Below, one piece after another: positions 12,452-24,700 of a stretch of 64,000 nucleotides of DNA. Below the pieces are notes generated by a model, which saw only the letters and a list, made by a program, of their open reading frames with translations, ran no database searches and was not told the origin of the DNA. Position numbers and translations under genes: made by a program. The stretch covers positions 4,057,355 to 4,121,354 of the forward strand of contig NC_069104.1 in the NCBI RefSeq assembly GCF_947172395.1, in the 5' to 3' direction. The first letter of the stretch is position 1. Each line of letters starts with the position of its first letter. This stretch comes from Bicyclus anynana. Taxonomy: Eukaryota; Arthropoda; Insecta; Lepidoptera; Nymphalidae.

Positions 12452-12850
12452 TGATTCGGTCTTTAGTGCGGATATTTTTTTTCGTGGTTCTGTATCACTA
12501 AAAGAATATAAATCTACAAACAGTTCGATACATTTTATGTAATTTTTTTTTTAATTTATGTCTCTAAAATAACAAAATAATGTACATATTATTACTAAAC
12601 AAGATATATTCAGCTTAAAAGTGATCTGGTGACGTCCTTTAGGTATCAAACGAAAATAAAATAAACGCACAATAGGGTGACCCTAAAATTCTGTTCAAAA
12701 GTAAATAACTTTAGCTAACGTTAATTTTGTTATTTTTGAGTTAAAAAAAAAAAGAAAAAATACGTGATCATTAAATTTTGTTTATGTACAAAATATAAAA
12801 ATATCCGCACTAAAAAAATTTTCTTCCTGTATAAATCACCCCGCCACTGT
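12452..12850. repeat. Foldback DNA element
   Basis: The left part has ACAGGGTGATTCGG and TTTAGTGCGGATATT. The right part has AATATCCGCACTAAA and TATAAATCACCC, forming imperfect terminal inverted repeats about 390 bp apart. There is no transposase ORF. Confidence 0.6.
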
Positions 12851-12902
12851 AAAATACCACAAAAATATTTTCCAGTTATAGGAATCAAGAGATCAAAAGA
12901 GA

Positions 12903-13175
12903 CGTGATAGCCCAATGGATCTGACCTCCGCCTCCAATTTCGAAAGGTTGTGGGTTTGAACTCGGTTCAACATGTTGGAGGCATGCACCTCCAACTTTTC
13001 AGTTGTGTGCATTTAAGAAATTAAATATCACGTGTCTCAAACGGTGAAGGAAAAACATCGTGAGGAAACCTATATACCAGAGAATCTTCGTATGTGAAGT
13101 CTGCCATATTAGCCTAACCCCTCTCATTATGAGAAGGAACTCGTGCTCAACAGTGAGTCGAATATGGCTTGTAGT
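12903..13175 (+). repeat. tRNA-derived SINE (family A)
   Basis: Diverged copy with GTGATAGCCCAATGG and GCATGCACCTCCAACTTTTC in order, and the TGAGTCGAATATGG end. Confidence 0.8.
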
Positions 13176-13264
13176 GATTGAACACTAAAATAACTCAACC
13201 TCATGTGAGCAAGTTACAAGCACGAATGAACAGTACTTTGAGTAATATAAAACACAAAACTCAC

Positions 13265-16200
13265 CACTTCAATAACTGGAATATTGTCCACTGTTTCACT
13301 GTTTATGGCCGTGGTCCTCAAAATGTGCATTTTGTATACATCATCCTTGGGCGCCACTATAACTTGGTCTCTGCATGTACACCGAGTGCTTTTAGAATAG
13401 TTTGTAGGGGGAGGAGATCTTGAACGACTATGGCTCAGTGCATTGATCGCTGTTCCATAGGAATAACCAGTGCCGGAGTTGTCTTTCGCACGCTTCATGT
13501 TGTTGGACAAATATGGTGAGTGGCTGAAATTAAAAAACAATATATTAATCAGCAGGTTTTACTTATCATCATCATCATTATCAACCCATAATCGGATCAC
13601 TACAGAGCTCAAGTCTCCTCTCAGACTGAGAGGGGTTAGGTCAATAGTCCACCACGCTGGCCCAAAGCGTATTGGCAGACTTCACACACGCAGAGAATTA
13701 AGAAAATTCTCTGGTATGCAGGTTTCCTCACAATGTTTTATCTTCACCCTTTGAGACACATGATATTAAACTTAAAATGCACATAACTGAAAAGTTGGAG
13801 GTGCATGCTCTGGATTGGAACACCCACACCCTCCAGAATCGGAGGCAGAGGTCATATCCACCAGGCTATGAAGCGTCAAAGTTATATTTTTCCATTGAAT
13901 TAGCCTAGTTTACCACACTGAACATATAAGTGTACTAGCTGATGCCGCGCGGTTTCACCAGCGTGGTTCCCGTTCCCGTTCCCGTAGGAATATGGGGATA
14001 ATATATAGCCTATAACCTTCCTCGATAAGTAGGCTATCTAACACTGAAAGAATTTTTCAAATCGGACCAGTAGTTCCTGAGATTAGCGCGTTCAATCAAA
14101 CAAACAAACAAACAAACAAACAAACTCTTCAGCTTTATAATATTAGTATAGATGTGAAGAAGAAGTCTTCTTCTTCTTTCCTAAGCCTCTTCCACACTTG
14201 TTCACTAAGAGTTGGCGGCGCACAACATCGAGAGTGTTACGAACGAAGTTGCCAAGCTATAGTCAGTGACAGCATAGATGAGATCATAGTTAACTAATTA
14301 TATTAACATTATGAAAAAATTACTATAAAATAGAATGTTAAGTTTACCTTATTTAAATATTGACTTGGTATAATAAATGCAATGTTAAAACTTATACAAT
14401 CAACCTTTCAATATTTATAATATTAATAAAAAAACTTTTCAACACACATTTTACTATTTTTATTAATTTATAGGTTATCTAGAACACATTTTATGCAAGG
14501 TTAAACAACCAACCAGATTCCATCAGATTTATCAATAATTTGACATATTATTGTTTTTAAAGATAAAACAACTTATACTGGTAGGAGTTGATATTGTTGT
14601 GTGTTATACAATTTTAATGCTAATCATCTGATATTGTGGCTTTATGTAAAGAGGTTGATTTGTTTTTGTTTTAAACAGTTTCTGATGAGTCAACCACTTG
14701 AAAATAAATTGTTAAGCTAAAACTGTATTTCATACTCTACCAAGATTATACAGCAAAAGAGTTCTCAGTGCTAATAGCCTGTAGGTCAGTGGCGTGCATA
14801 AAGTTTTTAACTAGGGTTATACTATGTATTCTGTGGTCCAACATAGGTTTGTATTGGGTTCTTAGTTAGGGTAAGCACTAGACATTTTTGCAATCAACAG
14901 CCATTAATTTCAATCTAAATAGTGAAATTAGACAGCCTCCATGGCTGTTAAAGCACATTGGATTTACAAGACGGAGGTCTTGGGTTCTATCCCCGGCTGG
15001 GCCTATTGAAGTTTTCTTTATTGATCCAGGTCTAATAATAATCTTTATGCAAGTTTTTAAATACATGATGTTTGGAATAAGATTTCTCAAATAATGTTAA
15101 TAGAAAATAAGTGATTTAAGCATCAAAAGCTTTCTTGTAGGAGAGATTGTAGTATTCATATGGGTGAGTGGGATACTTAGGGAAATAGGGAAGAAATCCA
15201 TAGGGAACTGTGACTTATATTGGTTTTGACCTATGTATTTTATAAACAACTAGAGGACCCGGTCAAGCTTCGCTTTGACTTAAGTGCACTTCTTCCCTAT
15301 CCCTACTCTACACTATTCTACCCCTATCCCTACTCTACACTACTCTACCCCTATCCCTACTCTACACTACTCTACCCCTATCCCTACTCTACACTACTCT
15401 ACCCCTATCCCTACTCTATACTACTCTACCCCTATCCCTACTCTACACTACTCTACCCCTATCCCTACTCTACACTACTCTACCCCTATCCCTACTCTAC
15501 ACTACTCTACCCCTATCCCTACTCTACACTATTCTACCCCTATCCCTACTCTACACTACTCTACCCCTATCCCTACTCTACACTACTCTACCCCTATCCC
15601 TACTCTACACTACTCTACCCCTATCCCTACTCTACACTACTCTACCCCTATCCCTACTCTACACTACTCTACCCCTATCCCTACTCTACACTACTCTACC
15701 CCTATCCCTACTCTACACTACTCTACCCCTATCCCTACTCTACACTACTCTACCCCTATTCCTACTCTACACTACCATACCCCTACCCTACCCCTATCAT
15801 ACACCTTGACTGCCCCTTGACTCTAAAATTTTGTATGGGAAATAGAAAAGGGTTGTTTTTATGATTTTCCTAGATAGATAAGTATAGTAGGCATAGAGAT
15901 CATGGTGGCTTTAGTAGGTTAAGTTCCAGAGCCTTAATTTCAGGGTGCATTTACTAAATTGTAGAATCAAAGCATAAACTTACTTGTCATAACCTTGTAC
16001 AGGAGATCCTATGTGAAAAGTACAATAATAGTTATCAGATTCACTGGATGCCCTTTGTCTTCTTCTGCCTTCCGCTGTAGATTTTGTATCCTGGTATGAT
16101 CTGCTTTTGGGTTTCTTCAATATGCTCTGCAGCTGTGATTTTGGGTTATTGAGTATTGACTTAAGAGGCTGCTTGGCCATCGTCACTTCCATCATCTCCT

Positions 16201-17499
16201 GGTCCACCTTCTCAAACAATTCCTCAACCTTCGGCAGTCGGCTGTCGTCTAACTTGGTGTTAGACATTGTTGTAACTAATATAGGTCTGGTTGGACTTTG
16301 TCTGTGATACTTCGTCCTTCCTGACTGGTAACTGGAAGAAATGATGCAGTATTAAGACATTGATAAACATATAATTAAATATATGCTGTAGGAGTGGGTG
16401 TGAGAGGATTACCAGCAAAATCTCCCTTTATCTTGCTTAAAGACCTTGACTTCTCTAGAACTACAGTAAGTTCTATATTAGAAAAGGTATCCAAAGCTGC
16501 TCTAATGGGCTACCAAATTTGGCTAAGCAGGGAGATCAACATGAGAGGAGAAGGGAAATGTTAATCAACTGTCAAGGAATTCCTTAACCCGGCATCCTTT
16601 GGTCACAACTCCAGGACTCTGCTCGGAGTTATTCTCTCTGCTATGCAATCAACCCGGCACCTGCATGGTAAATCCATGGATTGCTAAGATATTTGTCTCT
16701 CTCGTTCTGAATTGTTTAGCTTGTCTGTTAGTAGTGACTAATTAATCTACCACCAGCCCAAAAGCTTTATGTATATGTAATCTTTATTCAAAATGAAATT
16801 TATAAGCTCTTATAACATTTTGTAACTGAATGTCTTACTCTGTTATCTGTATAGATATAGTGGAAATATTTGAGTCATATTGTTAGAATTTGTTGGTGTT
16901 ACACCACATTTTGTAGAGAGCACTGTGAGTTTCAATCATAATATAGTATAAACATGTGAAACCTATCAACCCACATTGGAGCTGTGTGGTATATGCACTA
17001 CATACCTCTTTACAGAGCAAATATCAATTGTTAATGATTGATGATGAAGCATTCTAATAACCCTCAGTTAGAGGCAATGCCAGATGTAATATATAATGGT
17101 GACAGGTTGAAGGTTATGTTTACTTGACGCAAACGTCACTCACCCGTGGTGGTTGCCGTCGTGCGCCATGAGGAAGTCGCCGTTCTCGGCGGCCGGCAGC
17201 GCGCACTCGTGGTGGAAGCGCTCGTGCCGCAGCTCGTGGCTGTTGATAGTGAACTGGCTGCGATGCGGCCAGCGGTAGGCGCGCGCGCAGTCCGAGGAGC
17301 GGTGCTCTCGCGCATCCTCGTACGGCGAGCGGTCCACGCCCTCGCTGCGGCAGCGCCGCCGCAGCACCCGCGCCGGCCCTCGCCCCGACCACTCCAACAC
17401 TGAACCCTGATCACACGCGTCAAACCCGGCCTCGTAGCTTGGACACGTTCGCGCGCCGTCCATATCGCCTATTCGCGGCGCATTATCGAAAGTCCACAT
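13265..17499 (-). CDS. Unrecognised protein gene, three exons seen, 3' end not found
   Basis: Three minus-strand exons join in frame: 17499-17144, 16331-15984 and 13523-13265. Each has a consensus donor (GTGAGT, GTAAGT, GTGAGT), and both acceptors are good (TTCTTCCAG, TTTCAG). The product so far is about 320 residues. Exon 1 is GC-rich and encodes an Arg/His-rich region. Exon 2 contains LPKVEELFEKVDQEMMEV, which could form a short helix, and two related copies of SILNNPKSQ/SILKKPKSR. Exon 3 contains SHSRSRSPPPT and RCTCRDQVIVAPKDDVYKM. I recognise no domain and see no signal peptide or membrane span. An in-frame stop (TAG) lies right before the first ATG at 17499. The next ATG at 17463 has a better start context, so translation may begin there. 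The last donor is in phase 0, so at least one more exon is expected below 13265. If that donor is not used, the frame runs 16 more codons to a stop at 13214. Confidence 0.6.
13565..13870 (-). repeat. SINE family A, inverted, in intron 2 of the unknown gene
   Basis: It shows CATCATCATCATTATCAACC at its tail side, the body word CTGAGAGGGGTTAGGTCAAT, and the head remnant GAATCGGAGGCAGAGGTCAT, all as read on the plus strand. Confidence 0.8.
13934..14153 (+). repeat. Lep1-like interspersed repeat
   Basis: It starts CTAGCTGATGCCGCGCGGTT, has GGATAATATATAGCCTATA and AATCGGACCAGTAGTTCCTG, then an expanded (CAAA)n tract, and ends CTTTATAATATTAGTATAGA. Copies at 23787-23986, 55029-55172, 61322-61516 and 62236-62371 have the same order. 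The CTAG-type start and shared end suggest a non-autonomous element, perhaps Helitron-like; the family name is from memory. Confidence 0.75.
14925..15060 (+). repeat. SINE family B, head fragment
   Basis: GGATTTACAAGACGGAGGTC, then a B-box-like GGGTTCTATCCCC and GGCTGGGCC, followed by TTGATCCAGGTC. The body is missing. This is a tRNA-like SINE head, not a tRNA gene. Confidence 0.7.
15292..15778. repeat. 27-bp minisatellite, about 18 copies
   Basis: The unit is TACTCTACACTACTCTACCC plus CTATCCC. Only a few units carry single-base changes. Because 27 is a multiple of three it leaves long open frames (a nine-residue Tyr/Pro repeat), but these start inside an interspersed repeat and have no splice or start support. 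It lies in intron 2 of the unknown gene. The leading sequence (AGAGGACCCGGTCAAGCTTC, 15251-15285) recurs, diverged, at 47975-48090 (inverted). Confidence 0.93.
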
Positions 17500-20400
17500 C
17501 TATCGTGCCGCACCACGAAACACACTATTGCACTTCTAATTTTGCATTAAATTCGACTACAAATTCCAGGAGGCGTCAAGACCAGCGACAGCTGACAGAT
17601 CACATCACCGTACAGCTCAAAACAACGTGCCACTGCCAGCTCTCCCGCCAAAATTGAAAGGAAACTATTCTTTAATTCTTTTTATAAATAGGTCCAGCGA
17701 CTTTAGTCTGAATGGTACGTCTTATAATTGGAAACATTCAAATCAAATTGAGTTTGCACCGTTAATTTAGTTTAAAAGCATAATGGCGTTCGAGATATTG
17801 TAAATACTTCTTTTTCATTATTTAGAACAACTAATTGAAACTAGATTATTGCAATTAAGTATATAACACATTTCACAATTTACAAAACCATTTGATCACT
17901 AAAAACATATTAACATAGGTTTAAAATTAATCAAATAAAAATGAAAGAGATTTTTGTTCGAAAAGCTACAATCTATATAATATGGCTGAATCAAAACGTC
18001 ATTGATCTATTTTTTTCCATCATCACCAACACACGGAATTTCAATATGCACAAAAGAGAGATGCGATACCTCCGCTTTACCATTACATTCATTTCAATTC
18101 ATCAACATATCCTTTTGTAAAATTACTATTCCACTCAATGGTTGGATTTTGTACAATGTTGCCACAATTTATACTTATTATAATTTTGTCCTCATATTTT
18201 CGTTATCATCGGAAATTAGAAAACGTATTTTTCATTTATTATTTTCCATGTATTTTCATCTTATATTTGGATATTTCAAAAAATAAACTTTTATAACCCT
18301 GTAGATGACCCACCATCTATAAAAAAAAACTGATGACGCTGTCATTAAAATGAGGTGTCAAAGTTAAAATGTTTATCGCAAGAAAAGTTTCTACGCATAG
18401 CTTTTCTGGAAGCCTTGGCAATGGAAATCTATACTCAAAATGCTTACATTTGAGGGCTTCAGTATCTTGTTTTTCTTCTGGTATAATTAAAGCTTGTGAC
18501 CAAACGACATTTCAACTTTTGGGCGCATACTTAACTCGAGAAAAAAGACGGCATTTTTGACTTTCGTCATTTCTGAAGTGAAACTCTATATGCAGCTTTT
18601 TATTTTGATTTTTTTTTTGATTGGTTGTGGATTACATTTTACTAATGTTTGCTTTCAATCGTAAGGGGCCCCTGTAGTCCGGAGGCCCCGTATCATTGAT
18701 GCGGCTGATACAGCGGTAGCTACGCCCCTGCTAATAAAAGTAGAGATTGAAATTGACCAGCTTATTAATAGTTTTATCAGATTATTGAAACCATAGTGGA
18801 AATTCGAAATAATCACCAAACAAATTCCAATAAATATATTTTTATTTATATGAGATTGACTTGAATTTGTTTAAATTTTTTAAATGTAAATCATGAAATC
18901 AGCATTGATCGATTAGTACCATGTGATAACATGATGCTTACTTCGGGGCTAGTAAGTATTCTCGAAATATATTTATATTATAATATTATTTTCAACAGAT
19001 CATCTAATTTAAAATAAGAACATAATTTTATCTATTTAGAGAACAAAATATCAAATAATATCAGGTAATTGCAGTCCCAAGTGGATACTGGAAGAGTGAA
19101 CACAGGGTTACCTTATGAACGACAATATGTGACTACAGCGCCCTCATTTATTTTCCACTCTTGTGTCGTACTTTATCACCCTTAATTTTACGAGTCGGTA
19201 CAGATTAGATTATGGTAACACCAAATTTAACTGTCATTATCACAAGGATAGATGTAAATGTAAAGATCAAAGAGCAGCCACTAATGATAGATTTAGCAGT
19301 TATTAAATCATAGTAGTCGAATATAGAATTGAATCATTTATTTACATGAGTTTTACTTTCTTTTAAATTTAATAAATGTAAATCATAAAATCAGCTATCT
19401 TATTAGCAATCAAGGTAGTTGCAGCAGTTTTAAGTGGATGACAAAACACAGGGTTACCATAATGAAACTCTATTAATACGATCTCTAATCTTACATTTAT
19501 AAGAAACTAGCGGACGCCCGCGACAAACTGAATGTAAACTTTCAACTACCTCTACCCTACGTTGAAATTTTTCCTGAATTTTCTTTGCTATAAACCTCAC
19601 TAAGCCCCGAGACCTTTCCAACGAATGCAAAACCGTGGAAATCGGTTCGTGCGTTCTGGAGTCATAGCGACAGGAAGGAAAACCCGACTTATTTTTATAT
19701 AGTAGATGTCAATAAACGACTACAACGCCTTAATTTTTTTCTCTTTAGTGTCGCACTATGCTTTCTCATATCACGTGCATTAGATTCGCCATATTTAATT
19801 CACGATGACGTCAACTACAAAGAGCACTGTAAATGGAAACCGGGAAGAAATAAAACACATAATACGAGAATCAGTATTCTTTTTACACAGTAATAAACTA
19901 CCTCAACCTCGCAACTGACGCTTATATACTTAAAATATTATACGAATCTGGCTCCTTACATTAATATTATTTTAATAAAAATTTCTATCTGTGTGAATAT
20001 TATAATTATATTTACGATTTATCAAATGAATGCTTCTACAACAGTGTGCATTCTCACTATAAAAAAAAAACAATGGAATTTTCACTTACGTCTAAATCTA
20101 TCAAATATGTAATTCACATTACATAAACGTAATAAATTCATGAATTGATTTCTAGCGCTGATGATCAACGAATCTTAAGTTCACAATTTGTCATTTAATT
20201 CATAATAATAATTATTATTACCTTTAAAGTAGCTATACATTTTCAAAATTACATGGAAACAATTGAAAGATGCGGATTTCGATTACGCTTTGCGTGGGTA
20301 TTTACAATTTTTTTTAATGTTCTAATCAATACGTCAGTAGGCCTACAATGCGGGCCACGACATATCTAGGTGAAGAAAAAAATAGACATCGTCGACCAAT

Positions 20401-21790
20401 AGCGCGGAACCGGAAATCGCAACGAAAGAGATATATTTCCGATTCGGCGCTATTGGTCGACAATACGTCGTTTTGTCTTCACGAGATATGTCGTGGGTTG
20501 CACGTTACGCCTACAGGTGTTGGCTTGTCTGTGTACAAGTTTTTAAACTAAACCAAATAAACAATGGTTTGCGTTCTATTTAGTTCACTTCGGATATTTA
20601 TAAACAACCAAACCTTCACCATTCAAACGTAAAGCAATATAAGTTGACACGCACACATTAAAGTTAAATTATAAATATATAATGCGGCATAAAATAAAAT
20701 ATGTTGAATCCTTTCATTCAAATTAAATCTGTACACAGTAGTTCCCTCACAGAATTACTTAATACTAAAATCATTGCAACATTTAAAAAAAAAATATTAC
20801 AGACTATGTTAAAATGTCCTCTTGCAGGCTGATATACAAAGTAGAAAAAATATACATTGTAACCATGTTTACAACCATAAGGGAACTGATCACTAATCAA
20901 CACCGCTGTTACCTCCCAACTATACTCGTTGCTCCGTAAAGGACGTCGTAGGAATTTGCAAAAATGTATCCCGCTTCTTTTATGCCACCAAATGATTGTA
21001 TAAAAAAATCTGAAAAAATAAATTTTAGTAAAATAGACTCGGAAAACATTATTTTGCTTTATAAATTATTTCTAGGGATGAAAAAATTTTGGCTGTATCT
21101 CTGGCCTACCCGAATGCATACAAAATTTCATGAAAATCAGTCCAGCAGTTTGGTAACTCCTTCGAATTTTATGTATTAGATAAAGAAGATGGTCCATTTG
21201 AGGTTTGATCATAATTTGTTTTAAAAATACAAGGATCTTGTTAAAAACTAAATAAGTGAATAAATGTAACTAAATAAAAAGAAATTAATAAAATTGAAAC
21301 CCAAGTTTTTGAATTATATCAAGATGGCGCCCTTAAAGAAACTATGACATCAAACGTCAAAACGACTACTGTATTGAAAACGTCATCAATCCGCCGTTAT
21401 TACCCATAATAGTGTTGCATTTCTTGGGAAAGAATATATAATATAATTTCGAAAGAAAATTTGTAGATTTGCATAATCAAAAATAGTTAACAAAAATATT
21501 TTCTTTTATTTTCGCCTAGGTTCAATGACTGATCCTGGGTTCCATACTATTTTAGACCATCTCCTTTATAATATAAATCCTTTATAATGATAAAATTACA
21601 ACCAACTTCAAAACATAAACATGCGCACGTAACTAAAAAGCGTACCTATCAATATTTTTGTTTCTCAGACATTCTTTTTTTCTTTCATGTAGAACAACTA
21701 ATATCAACAGCACATGGGTTTGGCACCGACTTTAAAGTGATCAGTAGGTAGAAAATATTATTATTTTTGCTCTAGCAAGTATGCAATTAC
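17500..21790. other. Intergenic region between the unknown gene and woc
   Basis: 17500-17660 is the likely 5' leader or promoter side of the minus-strand unknown gene, with several CpGs. The rest is AT-rich and gene-free. It holds repeat fragments at 18655-18735 (GGGGCCCCTGTAGTCC), 19500-19707 (CTAGCGGACGCCCGCGAC) and 20338-20514, and two diverged duplicated pieces near 18835-19110 and 19335-19460 (ACACAGGGTTACC, AATCATAAAATCAGC). The 3' UTR of woc should begin below 21792. An AATAAA on the minus strand near 21511 is one possible poly(A) signal. Confidence 0.5.
20338..20514. repeat. Foldback MITE, TTAGGCCTA family, copy 2
   Basis: The left end TAGGCCTACAATGCGGGCCA, then CACGACATATCTAGGTGAAG, pairs with the right end CTTCACGAGATATGTCGTGG. 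The core has TCGACCAATAGCGC and GCGCTATTGGTCGA. This is the best-paired copy. Confidence 0.75.
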
Positions 21791-21791
21791 C

Positions 21792-24700
21792 TTAGCTGGT
21801 CAGGAGAGCGATGTTGATCTCCTTGACCATTTTGACACGATGCAACATCTTTGCCAATGCAACACGGCTGAGTGGCTGTGTAGAGTACCAGACCGGTGAG
21901 TCGGGTACGCAGGACCTCTCTGGTTGCAGGTAGAACACATCATTCCTGGTACGGACTGACTCCGGGCTGTTGGGGTTGAGAACACTATTAATTGTTTGTT
22001 TAATTTATTCATTAACACTACGCTGTGGTTCAGTAGATTTCGAGTTGATGCAATAGCCTTGCCTCGATTTATAGACATAGATAAAAAAACAAGTTGATAG
22101 CTCGGATGAAACTGCAAAATCTTTAATAACGACCGTAAAATCGCTTATTTGTGGTGGTTTAATGTATAGCGCGGCGACAAAATAATGTCTCGTCTGTCAT
22201 TTCATACTTCCCAAAGAAAATGTGCTATGTATCACTTGATGAAGTTAAAATGTAAAATATACTCCTAGACACAATTATCCGCCCACTTTACTATACTCGC
22301 GTCATATTAAAGTGGGCGGATAATTGTGCCTCTGAGTATATACTAATATCACACAGGCTTAGTGGACATTGGCTTCCAAAAGACACCTTAAGTTAGCCAA
22401 TATGGCAAATGTTCTTCAAAAAAAACCCACCAGCGCAGAGCGCACCAAGCGGCGAAAGTGAAAATGGCTCTCTCTCTTATTGTGATTTGACGAAAGCTAT
22501 AAAAAGATAGTGATATGTAAGATTAAAGTAGGCAATTATGTCGTGGCTTGCATCATAGACAGGCTGATTAGCAACTTGCAGAAAACAAATAAATACATAT
22601 AAATAAAATTGAAGTATCAAAATAATTGTCTTTACTATAGTGCTCATAGTTATTAACAAAATACACACACAAACAACCTTTTTTAAAATTTTAGTCAGTC
22701 TGAGTTATTTTCTGTAATTGTTGAACCGATTTTAATGGGATAGTAGGTTATTAAGCATCATATAGGTAACTTTTTATCAGAGAAAAATTTATAAGTCCCG
22801 CTGAATTATATATTTCATGCGGACAAAGTCGCGGGCTTCCGCTAGTTGTAGATAAACCTTTGGCCAAAGGATACATTTATGGGACTTACCATTTTGAAAT
22901 GTAGAACTCATATAATTTTACAGGACACCTCAGTGGATTATCTTCATTTTCTTGTTGTTCGTACACTTTCTTTTTTCTCGAGTTCGCCTCTATTTTAACA
23001 GAAAAGGAAAATTAATAACATGCTAGAACAATTAATTACATATTATATTGGTTAGCGGATTACCATTAAATAAAATACAAGTGGATCCCTCGCGGATTAA
23101 TAATTATGTTACTTATAATATACTTATAATTATAATGCTTTCCTTTGGTGAAAGAATAGTCAACTGTGTGCCTAGTGGGAGTTTTGAATATTTTCATACT
23201 GTTACTATCTCGTTGACGTAAACGCAAATTTATATGGAATTGAAAACAGCTGTGCCACTAGATGGCGCTGTTTTAATTCCGCATTCCTGCATTAGAAATT
23301 CGCATTTACGTTAACGCGATAGTAACAGTATCAAACTGCCACTAGGCCCTCTGAACATGTATCAAACAATTTCACTTTCACATGTATAACATTCATTCAT
23401 TATAAACCCATATTCGGCTCAAAGCTGAGCTCGAGTCTTCTCTCAGAATGAGAGGGGTTAGGTCAATAGTCCTCCATGGTGGCGGACTTCACACACACAG
23501 ATTATTGAGAAAATTCTCTGGTTTTCTCACTATGTTTTAATCCATTTGAGACACATGATATTTAATTTCTTAAAATGCACACAACTGAAAAGTTGCGAGG
23601 TGGAACCCACACCCTCCGGAAACTGAGGCAGAGGTCATATCCCCTGGGCTATCACAGCAGTTTTAATACATTGTGTCATGGGCAATATTTCCCAACACCC
23701 TGTACACAAAATACAAATTTCCTCTTTATAATATTAGTGTAGGAATACACACCATTCCTTTAGTAGAGATTTAAAAAATATATATATACTAGCTGACGCC
23801 GCGCGGTTTCACCCGCGTGGTTCCCGTTCCCGTAGGAATACAGGGATAATATATATCCTATAGCCTTCCTCGATAAATGGGCTATCTAACACTGAAAGAA
23901 TTTTTCAAATCGGACCAGTAGTTCCAGAGATTAGCGCGTCCAATCAAACAAACAAACTCTTCAGCTTTATTATATTACTATAGATTTTATATCTCACCAA
24001 GTGCTGACTGCGGAGGGTAGAACCTCAATAGGACATTCCTCGAGCCGGGGATCTTGGCCTGTCCCGGCTGATTGGGATTCCGTTTCCAGTGCTTCATTAT
24101 GTGAGAAAACGATAGCTGCATATGTTCATCTACCGTCTGAAACAATATTATTATCTTTTATTTTTATTCTTTAAAAGTTATTCCTTGACTACAATCTCAC
24201 ATGATGGTAAGTGAAAATGCAAACTAATTTTTTTTTTTAAAGAATATTTGCCATATCTTTAATTATGACCAATAATTCCATTCCTCTGTAACTAGTGTGG
24301 AAAGACTGTATTTGGAGTGGGTATGACAATAGACTAACAGGTAGTGGGATCAAACCACCACTCCTTGGAGATGAGTCCGATTGCTCTAATTCGTACCGGA
24401 ACGCTAAATCGCTTGGCGGTACGTCTTTCTTGCAAGGGTGGTAACTAGCCACTGCCGAAGCCTTCCACCAGCCAGACCTGGACCGATTAAGAAAACCTCA
24501 ATCACCCTAGCCGGGGATCGAACCCAGGGCCACCGTTTCGTAAATCCAATGCGCATACCACTGCTCCTCGGAGGCCGTCACATTTATAAAACTTAATTAT
24601 TTCTGTCAACTAGTAATGAAACAGTTCTGTTTCCGTTTTAACGAATTTCACAACTGAACATACATAAAACTGAGGGCCTAGTGACAGTTTGATACTGTAA

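Noticed and set aside
13214..13264. Continuation of the unknown gene to a stop at 13214 as its true C-terminus
   Set aside because: A strong GTGAGT donor interrupts it at 13264; kept only as an alternative.
15220..15864. Long open frame of Tyr/Pro-rich nine-residue repeats (and a second frame beside it)
   Set aside because: It is produced by the 27-bp minisatellite, begins in repeat DNA and has no splice or start support.
17120..17423. Additional minus- and plus-strand frames over the GC-rich first exon of the unknown gene
   Set aside because: They overlap the exon in other frames, arise from GC-rich composition, and do not join the next exon in phase.
18369..18560. 63-codon plus-strand frame starting MFIARKVSTH
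   Set aside because: No splice context or recognisable motif; isolated in AT-rich repeat sequence.
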